From Eimeria necatrix (lineage: Eukaryota > Apicomplexa > Conoidasida > Eucoccidiorida > Eimeriidae): a DNA stretch of 63,092 nucleotides. This document shows, in pieces, positions 31,485-43,204 of the stretch (positions are counted from its first letter, which is position 1; each line of letters opens with the position of its first letter). The notes under the pieces are model-generated. The model did no database searches and had not been told where the DNA came from. It worked only from the letters and a program-made list of their open reading frames with translations. The stretch lies in the NCBI RefSeq assembly GCF_000499385.1, contig NW_013651798.1, forward strand, positions 37,501 through 100,592. The letters are read 5' to 3'. Made by a program: the position numbers and the translations under genes.

Positions 31485-32467
31485 TGTTACTGCGCGCTAG
31501 TGGCCGCAGCCTGCTGCTGCTACCCTTCGATCACGCTGCTGTCGCAGCCACAGCAGCCAGTGAATCTCTTGCAGCTTAGAACGATAAGGACGCGCTGCTT
31601 CAGTTGCTGCAGGTGTGCTGCAGTGTGCTGCAGCTGTGCGGCAGCTGTGCTGCAGCTGCGGCAACAGTGCTGTACCAGGGCTTGTCCCTGTTCCTGTTAT
31701 GTTGCATGCTGCAGCTGCTGCCTGACTGCAGTAGGAGTGGCCCGCGACAGGATTGCCTGCAGGGACTGCAGCAGCAACAGGAGTTGCCAGCAGCAGCAGC
31801 TGTAGCAAATGACTGCAGCAACTGCAGCAAACACAAGTAGCAGATGCTACCCAATAGCACTTCTTACGAGGCCTCTAAGCAACTCACGGCTTAAGTGGAG
31901 GCTCACAGTGACACTAAAGGATAAACCCTATATTTTGTTGCTGCAATATCGCGTGCGACTGCAGCACCACTTGCTGCAGCAGCAGTACGGGGCGCGGCAT
32001 GACGGCCTGCTGCAGCCGCCGCACACATTCGCCAAAGCTTACGCTCCCTCTACTCGTGCTGCTGCCGCTGCTGCAGCTGCCGCTGCTGTAGCAGGTTGAC
32101 TCGTGTTCAACCACACTTGGTGTACACTGGGGAAGTACCAGATATATCACGTAATGATGCAACTTTTTATTCAAAAAGTTTTCCATATAGAGCTTGGCAC
32201 CACCAAGAAGGGGGCGCCAGTAGCTCAGCTATTGTTTTTTGCTGCCTAAAACCTACAGCTGATGTGAAATCGCTGTATACTGCTGTATCCATCAAGTATA
32301 TGCCCTACTGGATACACCAAATAAGCTAAAAGCAGCAGCTGCAACGACAATTGCTGCATTAACTGCAGCGGCGAATGAGGTGCCACTGTGCAGAAGGGGA
32401 ACACGCAGCAAATCCACTGCCTGCAACGCTGGCTGCTGCACTGGCTGCTGCAGTGGCACGGCGTTTG
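31485..32467. other. intergenic region between convergent ispF and RPOTM
   Basis: CTGCAG-rich to about 32100, then less repetitive. Both neighbours end into it, so it should hold two 3' UTRs. No gene seen. Confidence 0.6.
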
Positions 32468-34357
32468 TCAGTGGAAGAAGTAGGGGCTGGCTAGCACTTG
32501 TCTGATGTCCAGCTCGCCCTTGGAGGGGGGTCGAGGCAGCTCTGCTGCTTGCTTGGGAAGTCTGCTCTTGACGCTGTCATACAGAAGCTGCAGCGGGTCG
32601 TGCTGGTAGAGGTGAACGAACTGCTGTCTGAGGGCGACTGCCAGGGTGTCTATACACCCGGCGTGGGCCCAGTAGGAGTCGTGCACGGCGGCCATGTCGA
32701 TCTTGTAGGTGCCTATACACTCCAACGCCGTGAGCATCATGTGGGCGGCGTCAAGGCTGTGGATGAAGTTAGGGGGAAAACCCAAACGCTGCTTGGACCT
32801 GCTGACAGGCGCGCTGTCTCCTGACACGTGCAAAGTGTGGCGCTGCAGCGGGGAGCGGATTTGCTGCTGCTGCAGCGACCGATAAGGCTGCTCACACAGC
32901 AGCCCGATCGCGGGCACCTCCCATGCCACCGGCACTCCCGCAGCTGTACATACACCCGAAACGGTGTCCAGCCACTTCTTAGTCTGCATGGCGCCCCGAA
33001 ACAGTTCCCCAATTGACTGCAGCACAATGCGAGACAAGAACCCTCCTAGCTCCCGCAGCACTTCAGGCCGCAGCTGGCCCCCCAGCAGGTCCTCTAGCTG
33101 AGAAAGCACTTGGTCTCGGGCCCCAAGGGCAGTCACACCGTAGCAAACGGTCATCACTGTTTGCTTCACCACGGACCGCTTCAAAATTCCGTGCGTTTCA
33201 CACAGCCGCGCCAACTCGCGGCGTCTTTCCTGCTGCTGCTGCTGCCATGGCTGCTGCTGCTTGCGTGCAGCGATGGCCTGCTTCCGCGGTTTCTTCTTGC
33301 CATTCTGCTGCTGCTGCTGCGAAGCAGCTTCCTCTGCAGCTGCTGCTTCTGCTGCTGCTGAGGAGGCCGTGGAAGAGGCCGAAATGCAATGCACATTCTG
33401 CTTCACAACCTGCAGCACGAGGGAGTAGACGTCTTGAGGCGTTTCAGCAGGCAAGAGGTTCACAGCAGCTCCTCCCCGGAGGTCTCTGCCCAAGGCAGCG
33501 TAGTGCTGCAAGCCATTGCAAGTGCCGTCGAGGTGCACTGGGAGTTTGCTGGGGAAGGTTGTGGGGTCTCCCGACTTGACTGCTGCAGCGATCTCGAGGA
33601 CTGCAGCAAGGGCCTGCCAGGGCTCCTCTGCTGCTGCCCAGAAGTCCTTGTGCTGCATGGGCTGCTCCGCTGCAGCGAGGATCTGGGGCATTCGGGTGTC
33701 TGTCCAGCTGCACCTTCGCTCAAAGGGAATCTTGTTGTGTCCGAACAGATTCGCCAGGTGTATCCGCAGCCACCGCCAGCCACTGTCGCCCAGCGGCCGG
33801 CTGCGAGTAAACCGCAGCAAAGCGCGCGAAACATCATCTCCCATATGATTGAGGTGGGGGGGGAGTGGGTAGCAGCGGCCCCTGAAGTCGATGTTGTGGG
33901 GAAAGTAAAGAGCTGAGCACAAGGCGAAGTTTTGCGCTGTTTCCAGCTTCAGCAAAAACGAGGGGCGCTCGCTTTTCATCCGCGTTTCTTGCTGCAGAAG
34001 GTGCCGCAGCAGCACCGACCGGCTTTCGCTCTTGCTGCTGCTCGCGCTCCTGCTGCTGCTTCCGCTTCCCTCTTGCTGCTGCTGCTGGGCCTCGTGCTGC
34101 TCCAGTAGCTGCGAAATGGGGAGGGAGTGCCGCGCCGGCATTTTGCCTAGCCCCTCGCCTGAGGCCCAGGCCTGCTGCAGCACCTGCAGCACTTGCGTGT
34201 TGATCTGCCACGGGACAGACCCTAAAAGAGAGACTGCAGAGCGAACTGTAGATGTGTTATACACTCGAAAGTCTTGACACGCTTTTGCTCGCGGGCCCCA
34301 CCCCAAGTAAATCTCGGAGCCCTTCTTGCTGCGGCTGCCGTTCTTACGGCTGCTGCC

Positions 34358-34390
<33 letters not shown>

Positions 34391-36512
34391 TGCTGCAGCG
34401 CTCACAGACGAGGTGGCGGCGTCCGAATCGGCAGCGAGGTGCTCAGAGTCCTCTGCTGCCTCCCCGTCAGCTGCGTCGCTGCTGCTGCTCTCTCTGAGGC
34501 TGCTGCTGTGGCCAGCGCCGCTTCCCGGGTCTGTGTCAGACACGCTTCGCACAAAAGCTGTGCGCAGCATCAAGTAGCCGCCGCTGCCGTAGGCAGTCCA
34601 GGGCGCTGGAGGCAGCAGCATAGGGACGTGCTTCAGCATGAGCCAGAAGGGAGAAGACAAGCGATCTGCAGCTGTACGTACAGTGGCAGCAGCAGCTGCC
34701 GCTGCAGCTGCTGCTGCTTCTGCACCTCCGCCCTCCCGCAGCGGCAGAGACCCTTGCTGAGAATCGTCTTTAGCGTTAGCTGGTGGCTCGGCAGCCGTTG
34801 GTAGCGGTGCTGCTGCGAGGGAAAGCCCTGCTGCCGTGTCTGCAGCAGCAGCAGCTGCTGCTGCTGCCGCTGCTGCTGCTGCGGCTTCCTCAGGACTGCT
34901 GCCCAACGCGGTCAAGCGATCAAAGCAGAGGCGCCGCATTTCAATAACTCCGAATTTCTTTCGCCGCTTCGCGCAGTAAAGAACTCGGTGGCGAAATGCG
35001 GGCACCTCCACCTGCACGCACAAACCGCAGCTAAAGCAAGCAGCCCCTAATGTTCAGCCACAGCCGCTGCTGCAGCAAACAGCAACTTGAACTGCGTGAT
35101 CCGGTGCCCCAGCTGCTGAGTGCTCAGCCCTGCGCAGCCCCATGCAACAGCTTGGGGCCCCCGTGGGGTCCCCGCGGGCCCCCTGCGGGGACCCCGCGGG
35201 GTCCCCTACCAGGTTCTGCAGCAAAGAGCCACCCCTAGAAGGGGGCCCCTGCACCTGCCTGTGCAGCAGCTGACCTTGTCGTGGCCGTGCCGCGACTTGT
35301 AGGCCACGAGGTGCTGCAGCTCCTCAGCAGCTCGGCCTCCCAGAGGCACGTACACCCCTGAATCTGCTGCTGCATCTGCCAGTATCTCCTCTGCAGCCTC
35401 TGCTTCTTCTGCAGAAGCAGCAGCGGCTGCTGCTGCTGCTGCTTCTTTCGAGGCAACAATTTGCTCGGCCGTCTCAGGGGCCGCTGCAGGTGCTGCTCGA
35501 GCCTGTCCTGCACCCGACTGCTCTAGCAGCCGCTGCTGCTGCTCCTGCCTGCGGGACCTGCTAAGAAGTATACGCTGCTTCTCGGCCCTCAATTGCTGCA
35601 GCTCTGTGGCTAGCTCCTCTTTTGCTGCTGCATATGGAGCCTCAATCATCGCATGCTTCACAAGCAACTGCAGCAGCAACCCCCCAACCGCAAGACGCTT
35701 TCGCGAAGACCACCGAGGCAGCAACACGGGTGATGCTGCCAGTGAAGCAGCAGCTTGTGCTGTTTGTGCTGCAGTTCCGCCACTGTAGCGGTGCTGCCGC
35801 TTTTGCTGCTGCTTGCGCAGCGGCAGGTAGCACTGTCCCAGCTGCTGCTGCTGCTGCTGCTGCTGCCTCTCGAGGAACGCAGCCGCAACTTCTGCGTGCA
35901 CTGCATCTCCAATACTCATTGCAACCTGTGTCACTAGCGCTTGCCGCTGCTGCAGCTCTGGCCCTCCAGCAGACAAAGCAGCTGCTGCAGCAGCAGCAGC
36001 TGCCGCTGCTGTAGAGCAAGATGAAGCAGCAGTCAAGCCTTCCCGCCCTTTGCTTGTAGGACCTGTGGGAGCTGTGGCTTTAGGCAGCAACAGCTGCTGC
36101 AGAACTGTGCGAGCAGTAATGACAGCCAGCAAAACAGGTTCCAGCTGCTGCGGCAGGCAGCCATCGTTGCCGTCGAAGTCTGCAGCAGCAGCTGCTGCTG
36201 CTGCTGCAGCATCCACGTCGTCAGACTCAGCAGCAGCAGCTGTTGCTGCTGGAGCAACGCGCCGCTGCCGCCGTTGCAGCGCTGCTATAGGCTTGGCCAT
36301 ATCTTTAACCCAAGGGACCCACAGCCGCTTGGCGGGTCCTGAGTCACCTCCTTTACCTGTTGCTGCTAGCTGCTGCAGCTGCTGCTGCACTTCTGCTGTT
36401 AGCCGCTTCCAGATGCAGCCTTCCACTATTACTTGTCTTCGCCGCAGCACGCTCATCACCTCCTCTGCAGAAGAACGAGATGGGGCCAACTCCTGCGACT
36501 GCTGCAGCTGCA

Positions 36513-36544
<32 letters not shown>

Positions 36545-36996
36545 AAGTCAGAGGGCAGGTCTTGCTGAGTCCAGCGGAGCGGGATCGGGTAGGGGTTTAC
36601 GCCGTAGGCTGCTTCCTTCTGCTGCTGCAGCCAATCCGGATTGAGCAGCAAAGGCTGCTGCCGCCGCTGCTGCTGCTCCCCAGGCAGCACAGCTGTCTTC
36701 AAGTGTCTGAACAGCTCCTCTCTTGGCACATCTGCCAGCAGCAAGCCTTGCTGCATGGCCTCCAGCTCGAGAGCATGAAGGCACAGCAGCACGCTGGCCG
36801 ACAGCCCAGAAGAAGCAGCAGCAGCTGCTGCTGCTGCTGCGCCTGTTGCTGCTGCTGCGGGGCAGGTGGCTGCAGCAGCACCCTCCTCCGCCTTGCCAAG
36901 CAGCCTAGCGTACACGCGCTGCTGCTGCATCTCCCCCATCCGCCGCAGCTCCTTGAGGCCCTCAATTGCTGAAGGAGCATCTGCTGCAGCTGCTGG

Positions 36997-37031
<35 letters not shown>

Positions 37032-37995
37032 CTCCTATGCCCGCTTGGGAGGAGCTGCTCTTGCACAGCGCAGCGCCCGCGTGAGCAGCTTGCTGCTGCG
37101 GCTGCTGCAGCAGCTGCTGCTGAGGCCGCTCTTCCATTTGCTGCTGATGCTGCTGCGGCTGCTGGAAAACGTGATGCGGCGGCTGAGGGAGCTCTAGCAG
37201 GAATTGCTCAAGAGATGAGTCCTCTTGCCACGCCCAAGGATGCTGCTGCTGCTGCTGCTGCTGCTGCAGCACTTCAGCAGCTTCCACACTTACTCCTTGC
37301 CATTCTTCATCGCTGTGCTGCAGCGCCTGCTGCCAAACGTATGTTCCGGGAGGCCGCAGCTGCTCTGGCTGCGGTGCGTGCTGCAGCTGCTGTAGCTCCT
37401 GGCTCTCCTGAAGCGGCTGCGGTTGCTGCTGCTGCTGCTGCCACTGCGGCTGCTGCTGCCATTGCGGCTGCGGCTGCCATTGCAGCTGCTGCTGCCATTG
37501 CGGCTGCTGCTGCTGCTGCGGTAGATTCTGCCATGCCGGCAGCTCGACGTGAGGCTGCTGCGCCCAACAGGAAGCATGAGCAGCAAAAGGAAAGTTGTCC
37601 TCCTCAGTGAGTTGCTGCTGATGCTGCTGCTGTTGCTGCGGCCACTGGTGCATGTGATAACGCTGTTGCGCGCTCTGGTGCTGCACAGCAGCAGCTGCTG
37701 CAACCGAGCTTGCTGCTCTTAAACAAGCTACTTGCTGCCGCTTCTGGCAGTGGAAGCAGCCTCTCGGCTGCTGCCACTCCTGCTGCAGCAGCATTTGCTG
37801 CCGTTGGCGCTCTAAGCTCAACAGCAGCGGATGCTGCCTTCTGCAGCGGGAAGGCCGGCCATTAGCAGACGCAGCAGCAGCAGCAACTGCTGCGGCAGTC
37901 GCGACAGGTGTAGCGGCTGCAGCAACTGCTGCTGCAGCTGCTACATCTGCTCTCGTGCGCGGGGTGATCTGCCGCAACAGAGACATGGCAAGCAA
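32468..37995 (-). CDS. RPOTM: mitochondrial DNA-directed RNA polymerase, phage T7 type
   Basis: Single-subunit polymerase that transcribes the mitochondrial genome. Exons 37995-35275 and 35011-32468, both phase 0, about 1754 residues. Exon 1 begins with a basic amphipathic presequence (MLAMSLLRQITPRTR), has a huge Gln/Ala-rich N-terminal region, then the family N-terminal domain (VLRRRQVIVEGCIWKRL, RLWVPWVKDMAKPIAAL, LPRWSSRKRLAVGGLLLQLL). Exon 2 begins VEVPAFRHRV and holds the palm and fingers: motif A DGTCNGLQHYAALGRD (catalytic Asp), motif B KRSVVKQTVMTVCYGVT (Lys and Tyr of the T7 O-helix) and motif C AVHDSYWAHA (catalytic Asp), plus NIDFRGRCYPLPPHLNHMG and the C-terminal SPYFFH. Every catalytic residue is present, so the enzyme should work. 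Poly-Gln/Ala/Ser inserts are spliced between conserved blocks without breaking them. The intron is a GGGGCCCC-containing 263 bases. Confidence 0.96.
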
Positions 37996-38998
37996 CCTGA
38001 TTCAACAGCACGAGTAGCGGGAGTAGCAGCAACTGCTGCTGCTGCCACGGCCGCTGGCACCGTAGGCAGACGAAGCCATGCAGCAGCTGTTACACCGCAC
38101 TGTTCCTCAATAACCATACGAGAAAAGCTTGGAGAGCCTCGCAGCAGCATCAGACCTCAGCAGCAGAGGAGCTGTCAATGCAGTAGATCTTCTGCTCTGG
38201 CGCTGTTGCTGCCGGGACTGCTGCGTTTTTATTGCTGTTGCAGTCGAAGAACTGTTGGATGTGAATTAGATGAAATAGATCTCGACAAAAGCAAAAAACT
38301 AAAAATTTCTAGAAGCCGCGTTGAAGGTACTGTGGCTCCTGCTGCTGCTGCTGTCGTCGCGGGCCTGCAACCACACGGGGGGCCCCCTGGAGGCCCCTTG
38401 AGGCTCCACAAGAGAAGTCAATATGCCTCTATCCTTCCGCTATTCCAACAAATTCATAATCCCTAATACATTGATTCCAAATTGTCAATTCAACTTTAGC
38501 CGTGTTTCTGGGGTCGCTGCTCCTGCGGCTGTGTTTGACTTCTGCTGTGGTGCCGTGGGGCCCCAGGGCCCATGGAGGCCTTCTTTGCTCTCTTTGCCTA
38601 CACACGCAGAAAGGCTAGTCAGACGAAGAATGGTTGAACTTCAGGCTTTCCTTTTGCTGCGGGGAACAGCAAAGAGTGAGACCTGCAGCAGGAGAGCATC
38701 AGTTCGACGAACAGCAGCAAGTCGAGCACCTGCAGCAGCTGCAGTACCGAAGCTGCAGCGGCAGCAAGAGCAGCCACAGCTGCAGCAGTTGCATTAACTG
38801 CGGCCGTCACAGTGGCAGCAGTGGCAGAAAAAGCAGCCTCAATGCCTGCTGAGGCTGCAGCGACAGCAGCCGCTGCAGCAGCAACAGCAGCAACAGCAGA
38901 AAGCAAGAAATAACGGAGAATCCGCCCTCTAAACAGCCAGAAGGAGCAGCAAAAGTTGGGGCAAAGACTTCTACTGCGATTCTGGTGCTGCTACGTTG
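37996..38998. other. divergent intergenic region between RPOTM and the RAP-like gene
   Basis: Both neighbours begin here in opposite directions, so it should hold two promoters; both products are predicted organellar. Non-repetitive AT-richer DNA lies at 38220-38520. A plus-strand frame at about 38600-38800 could be an upstream exon of the right-hand gene but has no match. Confidence 0.5.
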
Positions 38999-41900
38999 AT
39001 GACAACAATGGCTTCCTCGTTATTAGCGGCAACAGCCCCCTCTGCTGCTGTTGCGCCAGCCGCTGCGTACAGAAGGCCAGCAGCAGCCAGCGCTGCAGCA
39101 GCTTCGTTGGCTCTGGCTAGATTGGCTCGCAGAAGCCTAAATGTGAACTCCAGCTCGCCGCATGCATTCTATACAGCAGCAGCAGAACATATGCCAGCCA
39201 CCCGCAACAAGGCAATCGTAAACAGCTGCAGCTGCGCAGCAGATGAGCTGCAGAAGCAGCAGCAGCAGCTGCGAGGGCAGCAGCAACAGAGGCGGTTCGC
39301 CAAGATACTGCGGTGGCACCCAGACACTCCACTGGCACATGGACTCGAGACTTTTACAGATGCGGAGGACTTCCTCAAGGCCTGCCAACAAAATAAGGGT
39401 ACGCAGCTGCTTGTGCTGTTGCAACTGCTGCTGCTGTTGCTGCAGCAGCCGCTGCAGCAGCCGCTGCAGTAGCCGCTGCTGCAGCTGCTGCACACAATGC
39501 TCAAACTGCTCCTACTGCTCCTGTTGCTGCCAAGGCTGCTGCTGCTGGCTTCGACATCAGTGTTCCTTCACTTGTTACTGCAGCGGCAGCAGATGCTGCT
39601 GCCGCCACTACTGCTGCTGTCTTTTTGCTTGTTTGCAATAATTTAAACAGATTTTGAGGCTGTCACGAGCAGTATGTTTCCTCCCGGTGTTGAGGAGCTC
39701 AAATTGGTAGCTCTGTTGTGTTGCTGTTGCTGCTGCTGCTGCTGCTGCTGCCTAAGGCAACATGACACGCCGAGACTGGCTTGCTGCTCTATCTTTACTA
39801 TCTACGCGACGCCGCCTCGACCTGCGCAGCAGCTCTTTTAGGGCCTTTCTTGGTGCTGCACTGCAGCAGCAAGAGCTTCTGCAGCCTGCCCACATACATC
39901 TTACAATTCATCGGTGAGCTGCTGCAGGAGCTGAGGCGCGTGAAAATCAGCAACAGCAGCAAAAACATCAAATGCAACCGCAGCAGCACATCCAGTTTGC
40001 AAAGTTGCAGCAGCAAGTAGTGCGGGTGTGTCCTCAGACTGGCAGTCATTGGCTACAGCCCAGCTCTCTGGCAGCTGGCGCTGCGGCTGCAGCCATTTTT
40101 GCAGCAGCAGCAGCTCAGCAGCAAGCAGCTGGTTGTGTCAGCGTGGGGTCTTGCAAAGAACGGAGTGACGCATCCCCCAGTTTGGGACCTCATAGGTAGG
40201 CAAAGCCCACGCCGGAACCCCCAGCAGCAGACAGAAACTCTAAAACTAAGGATGGTGCCGCTGTTTGCTTTCACAAGCAGTCTGTGTTTCGCGGGTTTAG
40301 ATCTAAGGTATAGAGTTTAGAAGTGATATTTCAAAATTTTGAAATATGGCGGCAGGGGCTGAGGCTTTGCGACTGGCGAAGGACTTCAGCCTTGCAGACC
40401 TCTCGATGTGCCTTTGGGCTTTCGCCCGCACAGAGGTGGGTTGCACCGAAATCCCCAAAAGTGTTTCTGTAACTAAAGGCCTGTCCAGCAAACTGTGGGT
40501 TTGTTTTTCTTGCATAAATTCCTGAATTAACGGCCTCATCAGACAGAGGGTTAGGGGTTGGGCTTCAGGGTTGTCTGCAGCGCCACAGCGTAGTAGGGAT
40601 GTACAACAGCAGCATAGGTGGACTGAGTTTCTGCAGCTCTGGGGTCCATGCAGGCTGCTCCTGCTGCAGCCGCTGCCTCCTCACCTCTTTTTTGCAGCAG
40701 CACTGAGGGAAGACACAACGCTTGATACACTTCCTGCAGCAGAAAAAGGCTCAGCTACTGTTGCTGCTTCGTGTGCTTGCGCAGCGCTTGAAGCCTGTTG
40801 AAATCTTGGCCCTCAAAGAAGAAGTTCTCAGCCGCCTCGACAGCTTCGTCCGACGGACACTCGCTGCGGCGGGGAAGCCGTCTCAAGCAAAACTTGCACA
40901 ATCAACAGCAGCAGCAGCAGCATCAACAGAAGCTGCAAAGGCGACACCTTTAAGTGAGCCTTAGCTAATGACATGATGGCATGATCCACCCGCGAATCTT
41001 TCAGCAGCAGCGCATACATCACTAACAATGCTGCAAGTTCTGTTGCTACTTCCACTGCTGATGCAGGTTCATGCACAGTGACGCCACATGACCTGTGCAT
41101 GCTGATAAGGTCCTTTGCAGACCTCACCCCACGCGACTCGCCACTTATCATTCGCCTGCTGTATACGCTTCTTCTCGCTTGCCGGGTGCAGCCACCAACT
41201 CCCCTGGCAGCAGAAGCAGCAGTAGCAGGGGGAGCTGCAGCAACAGTAGCAGAGGTAGAAGCAGACGGGGAAGACGCCAACCTGGGATCTCCTTTTGCTG
41301 CTGGCGGTTTGGGTCCGCTGACTGCACAGGTAATTCAATGACGATTTCTGCCCAGCGCCATGATATTCAAGCCCATTGCTTCGCCGATTAAGAGTTAGGA
41401 AGGATGCTGTTGCTGTTGTCCCAGGGACTCACTGCTGTCTGGACTGCTCTGAAGGACACAAAAATCGTGCAGGTTTTCTCTGTCCCACAGCACAAGAGGC
41501 CCAGCAGCGGCAGCAGCAGCCCCAGGCACCATGCTTACTTGCCATTCAGAGAAACTGTACCTCTTGAGTGTCTACCATTGCTGCTACCCATCCTCAAGCC
41601 ATCCAAGGTATATTCGCACGCAGCGCCAGTGGTAACTGCAGCAGTACCAGCAGGAGGAACAGCAACAGCAACGACGCAAACTGCAAACGTGGGAGGAGCT
41701 TCGGGTGCCGCAGTAGAAGAGGCAGAACAGCATGCTATTGCAGCGGCGCCAATTCCCTTGCCGACGGAGGTGACTGCTTGCTCTACGCCACTTCCAGATG
41801 CTGCGGCAGCCGTTGCTGCTGCTGCAGACATGGGACTTAGGAACAGCGCGCTGCTGCACAATGCTTGCACTGACGTCCTTCTGGAGGTTCTTTGTGAGGA

Positions 41901-42723
41901 AACTCGTCACTTGCGTCTTGATCACACCACCAACACCAGTATGGTAGCTGCGCTGGCTATGGCCCTCGCAGACATGCGGGTAAGCCAATACCTAGAGGCT
42001 CAATTTTTGGCGCAAGGCCTCAGAAGCTGCACAGCCGCATATGAGGACATATTTTTTGCATCTTTACGGGTTCTATTATGCGCTTTCAAGCCGCACAATA
42101 GTCTCAAAAGGCACACGGAAGACATGGGCAAAGTTTAGATTGCGTGTGGGGCCGCAGCTCGTCGATCCCCGTGTAGTATATCAGCTAGTGCTCTTTGCAC
42201 AACAACGGGGGGCCGCACAGTTTCAGGGCGAGCAGCTACTAAAGGTCCTTGATGCATTTGAGGATTGTCAAATCACAGACAGCAAGGCCTGGGCCAGACT
42301 CGGTTAGCTCCCACATGTTGTGCCTGCTGCTGTCACTACGGCTGCGCTTTTACGTGCGTCTTGCTTGCCTCTACTGGCGCTACTGCTCGTGGTTGCCCTG
42401 ACGCTCTTGTTCTGTTGATATTTCTGTACCAGCTTTCCTTGATCCTCTTCTTTGCCAATTCTGCTCTCATTCTCTGTCGATGCTACTGCTGTTGGCCTGC
42501 CCTCTTGATATTTCCGTTATTAATGTTTCTCTTGTCGCTGCTTTTGGTTGCATTCTGTGAAGTTCATCGAGTTCAGGACGTTGCAGCGGACTTGGACTTG
42601 AAGGGACTACAGAAATTACGACAACTGGCAAGACGTTCTGGGCACAGCAATGAAAGGCTCGAGGGAGTCATGGACCACTTTGAGGTCCTCAAGGAAGACA
42701 TAAGGCGCTCTGGGCCCCTCTAG
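38999..42723 (+). CDS. RAP/heptatricopeptide-like organellar protein, multi-exon
   Basis: Starts MTTMASSLLAATAPS with an Ala/Arg-rich, acid-poor N-terminus typical of mitochondrial import. Segments: 38999-39398 (RWHPDTPLAHGLETFTDAED, donor GTACGC), 39651-39706 (phase 1 join; FEAVTSSMFPPGVEELKL), about 39760-39910 (TRRDWLAALSLLSTRRRLDL), about 40030-40191 (LWQLALRLQPFL, LVVSAWGLAKNGV), about 40350-40435 (LADLSMCLWAFARTE, donor GTGGGT), about 40720-40954 (QRLKPVEILALKEEVL), about 41003-41330 (PHDLCMLIRSFADLTPRD), 41404-41979, about 42120-42301 (DPRVVYQLVLFAQQRG) and about 42577-42723 (VAADLDLKGLQKLRQL, stop TAG). The recurring helical pairs with L..L..LLWA(F/L)A are those of RAP/FASTK and heptatricopeptide proteins, used in apicomplexan mitochondria and plastids for RNA and mitoribosome functions. 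No terminal RAP domain was identified with certainty. Exon borders are partly estimated. Confidence 0.6.
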
Positions 42724-42934
42724 GTTGACTTGCGATACGCGTTTTAGAGCTATTGGGCAGAGGCTGTATTTCCGTTGCGGTTCCAGTCGGGGTCAGCGTC
42801 GACGCCTGTTTGATTTTTGCGCCTCTGTTCATGTACTGCTCTACAGCGCGCTGCGTTGTGGCTGGAACAGAGGTAGATGCGCTGCATGGCCCTTGTGTAT
42901 GACGAATATGTGTACGGCAGGTTGTTATGTAGTA
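42724..42934. other. spacer between convergent genes, no feature seen
   Basis: Non-repetitive sequence between the TAG of the RAP-like gene and the stop of the small minus-strand gene; probably 3' UTRs. From here rightwards CTG runs, telomere-like blocks and GGGGCCCC become rare. Confidence 0.5.
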
Positions 42935-43204
42935 TCATTTTTCCAGTGCTGAAGTACCAGGCAGGCTGTTGATCTGGAAGCCGTAGATGCGGCGCAATGT
43001 ATGTTTTGGGGAGCCAAATCGGAGCATCGTGATTTGGCCTTTGAATCCTTTTAAGTAAGCTAGTGCGATTACTTCGGCAGAAGAGACGGAAGCTAGAGGC
43101 CAGCGATAGACAGTTTTGATGATGCATTCATCATAGGCTTCTTCATCTTGACGGAACTTCTTGACTTCCAGCTTCCACCGCTTCAGACCAGCAATTTTCG
43201 ACAT
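42935..43204 (-). CDS. small hypothetical protein, 89 codons
   Basis: Met at 43204 (MSKIAGLKRWKLEVKKFRQD) to TAA, 89 residues, free of repeats and of balanced composition, with a charged N-terminal helix (KRWKLEVKKFRQDEEAYDE) and a more hydrophobic middle (TVYRWPLASVSSAEVIALAYL). I do not recognise it. Small lysine-rich proteins of this look are common among organellar complex subunits in coccidia, but nothing here proves that. It may be the 3' exon of a longer gene with candidate exons at 43513-43717 and beyond. Confidence 0.45.
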   Translation of the reverse strand: MSKIAGLKRWKLEVKKFRQDEEAYDECIIKTVYRWPLASVSSAEVIALAYLKGFKGQITMLRFGSPKHTLRRIYGFQINSLPGTSALEK

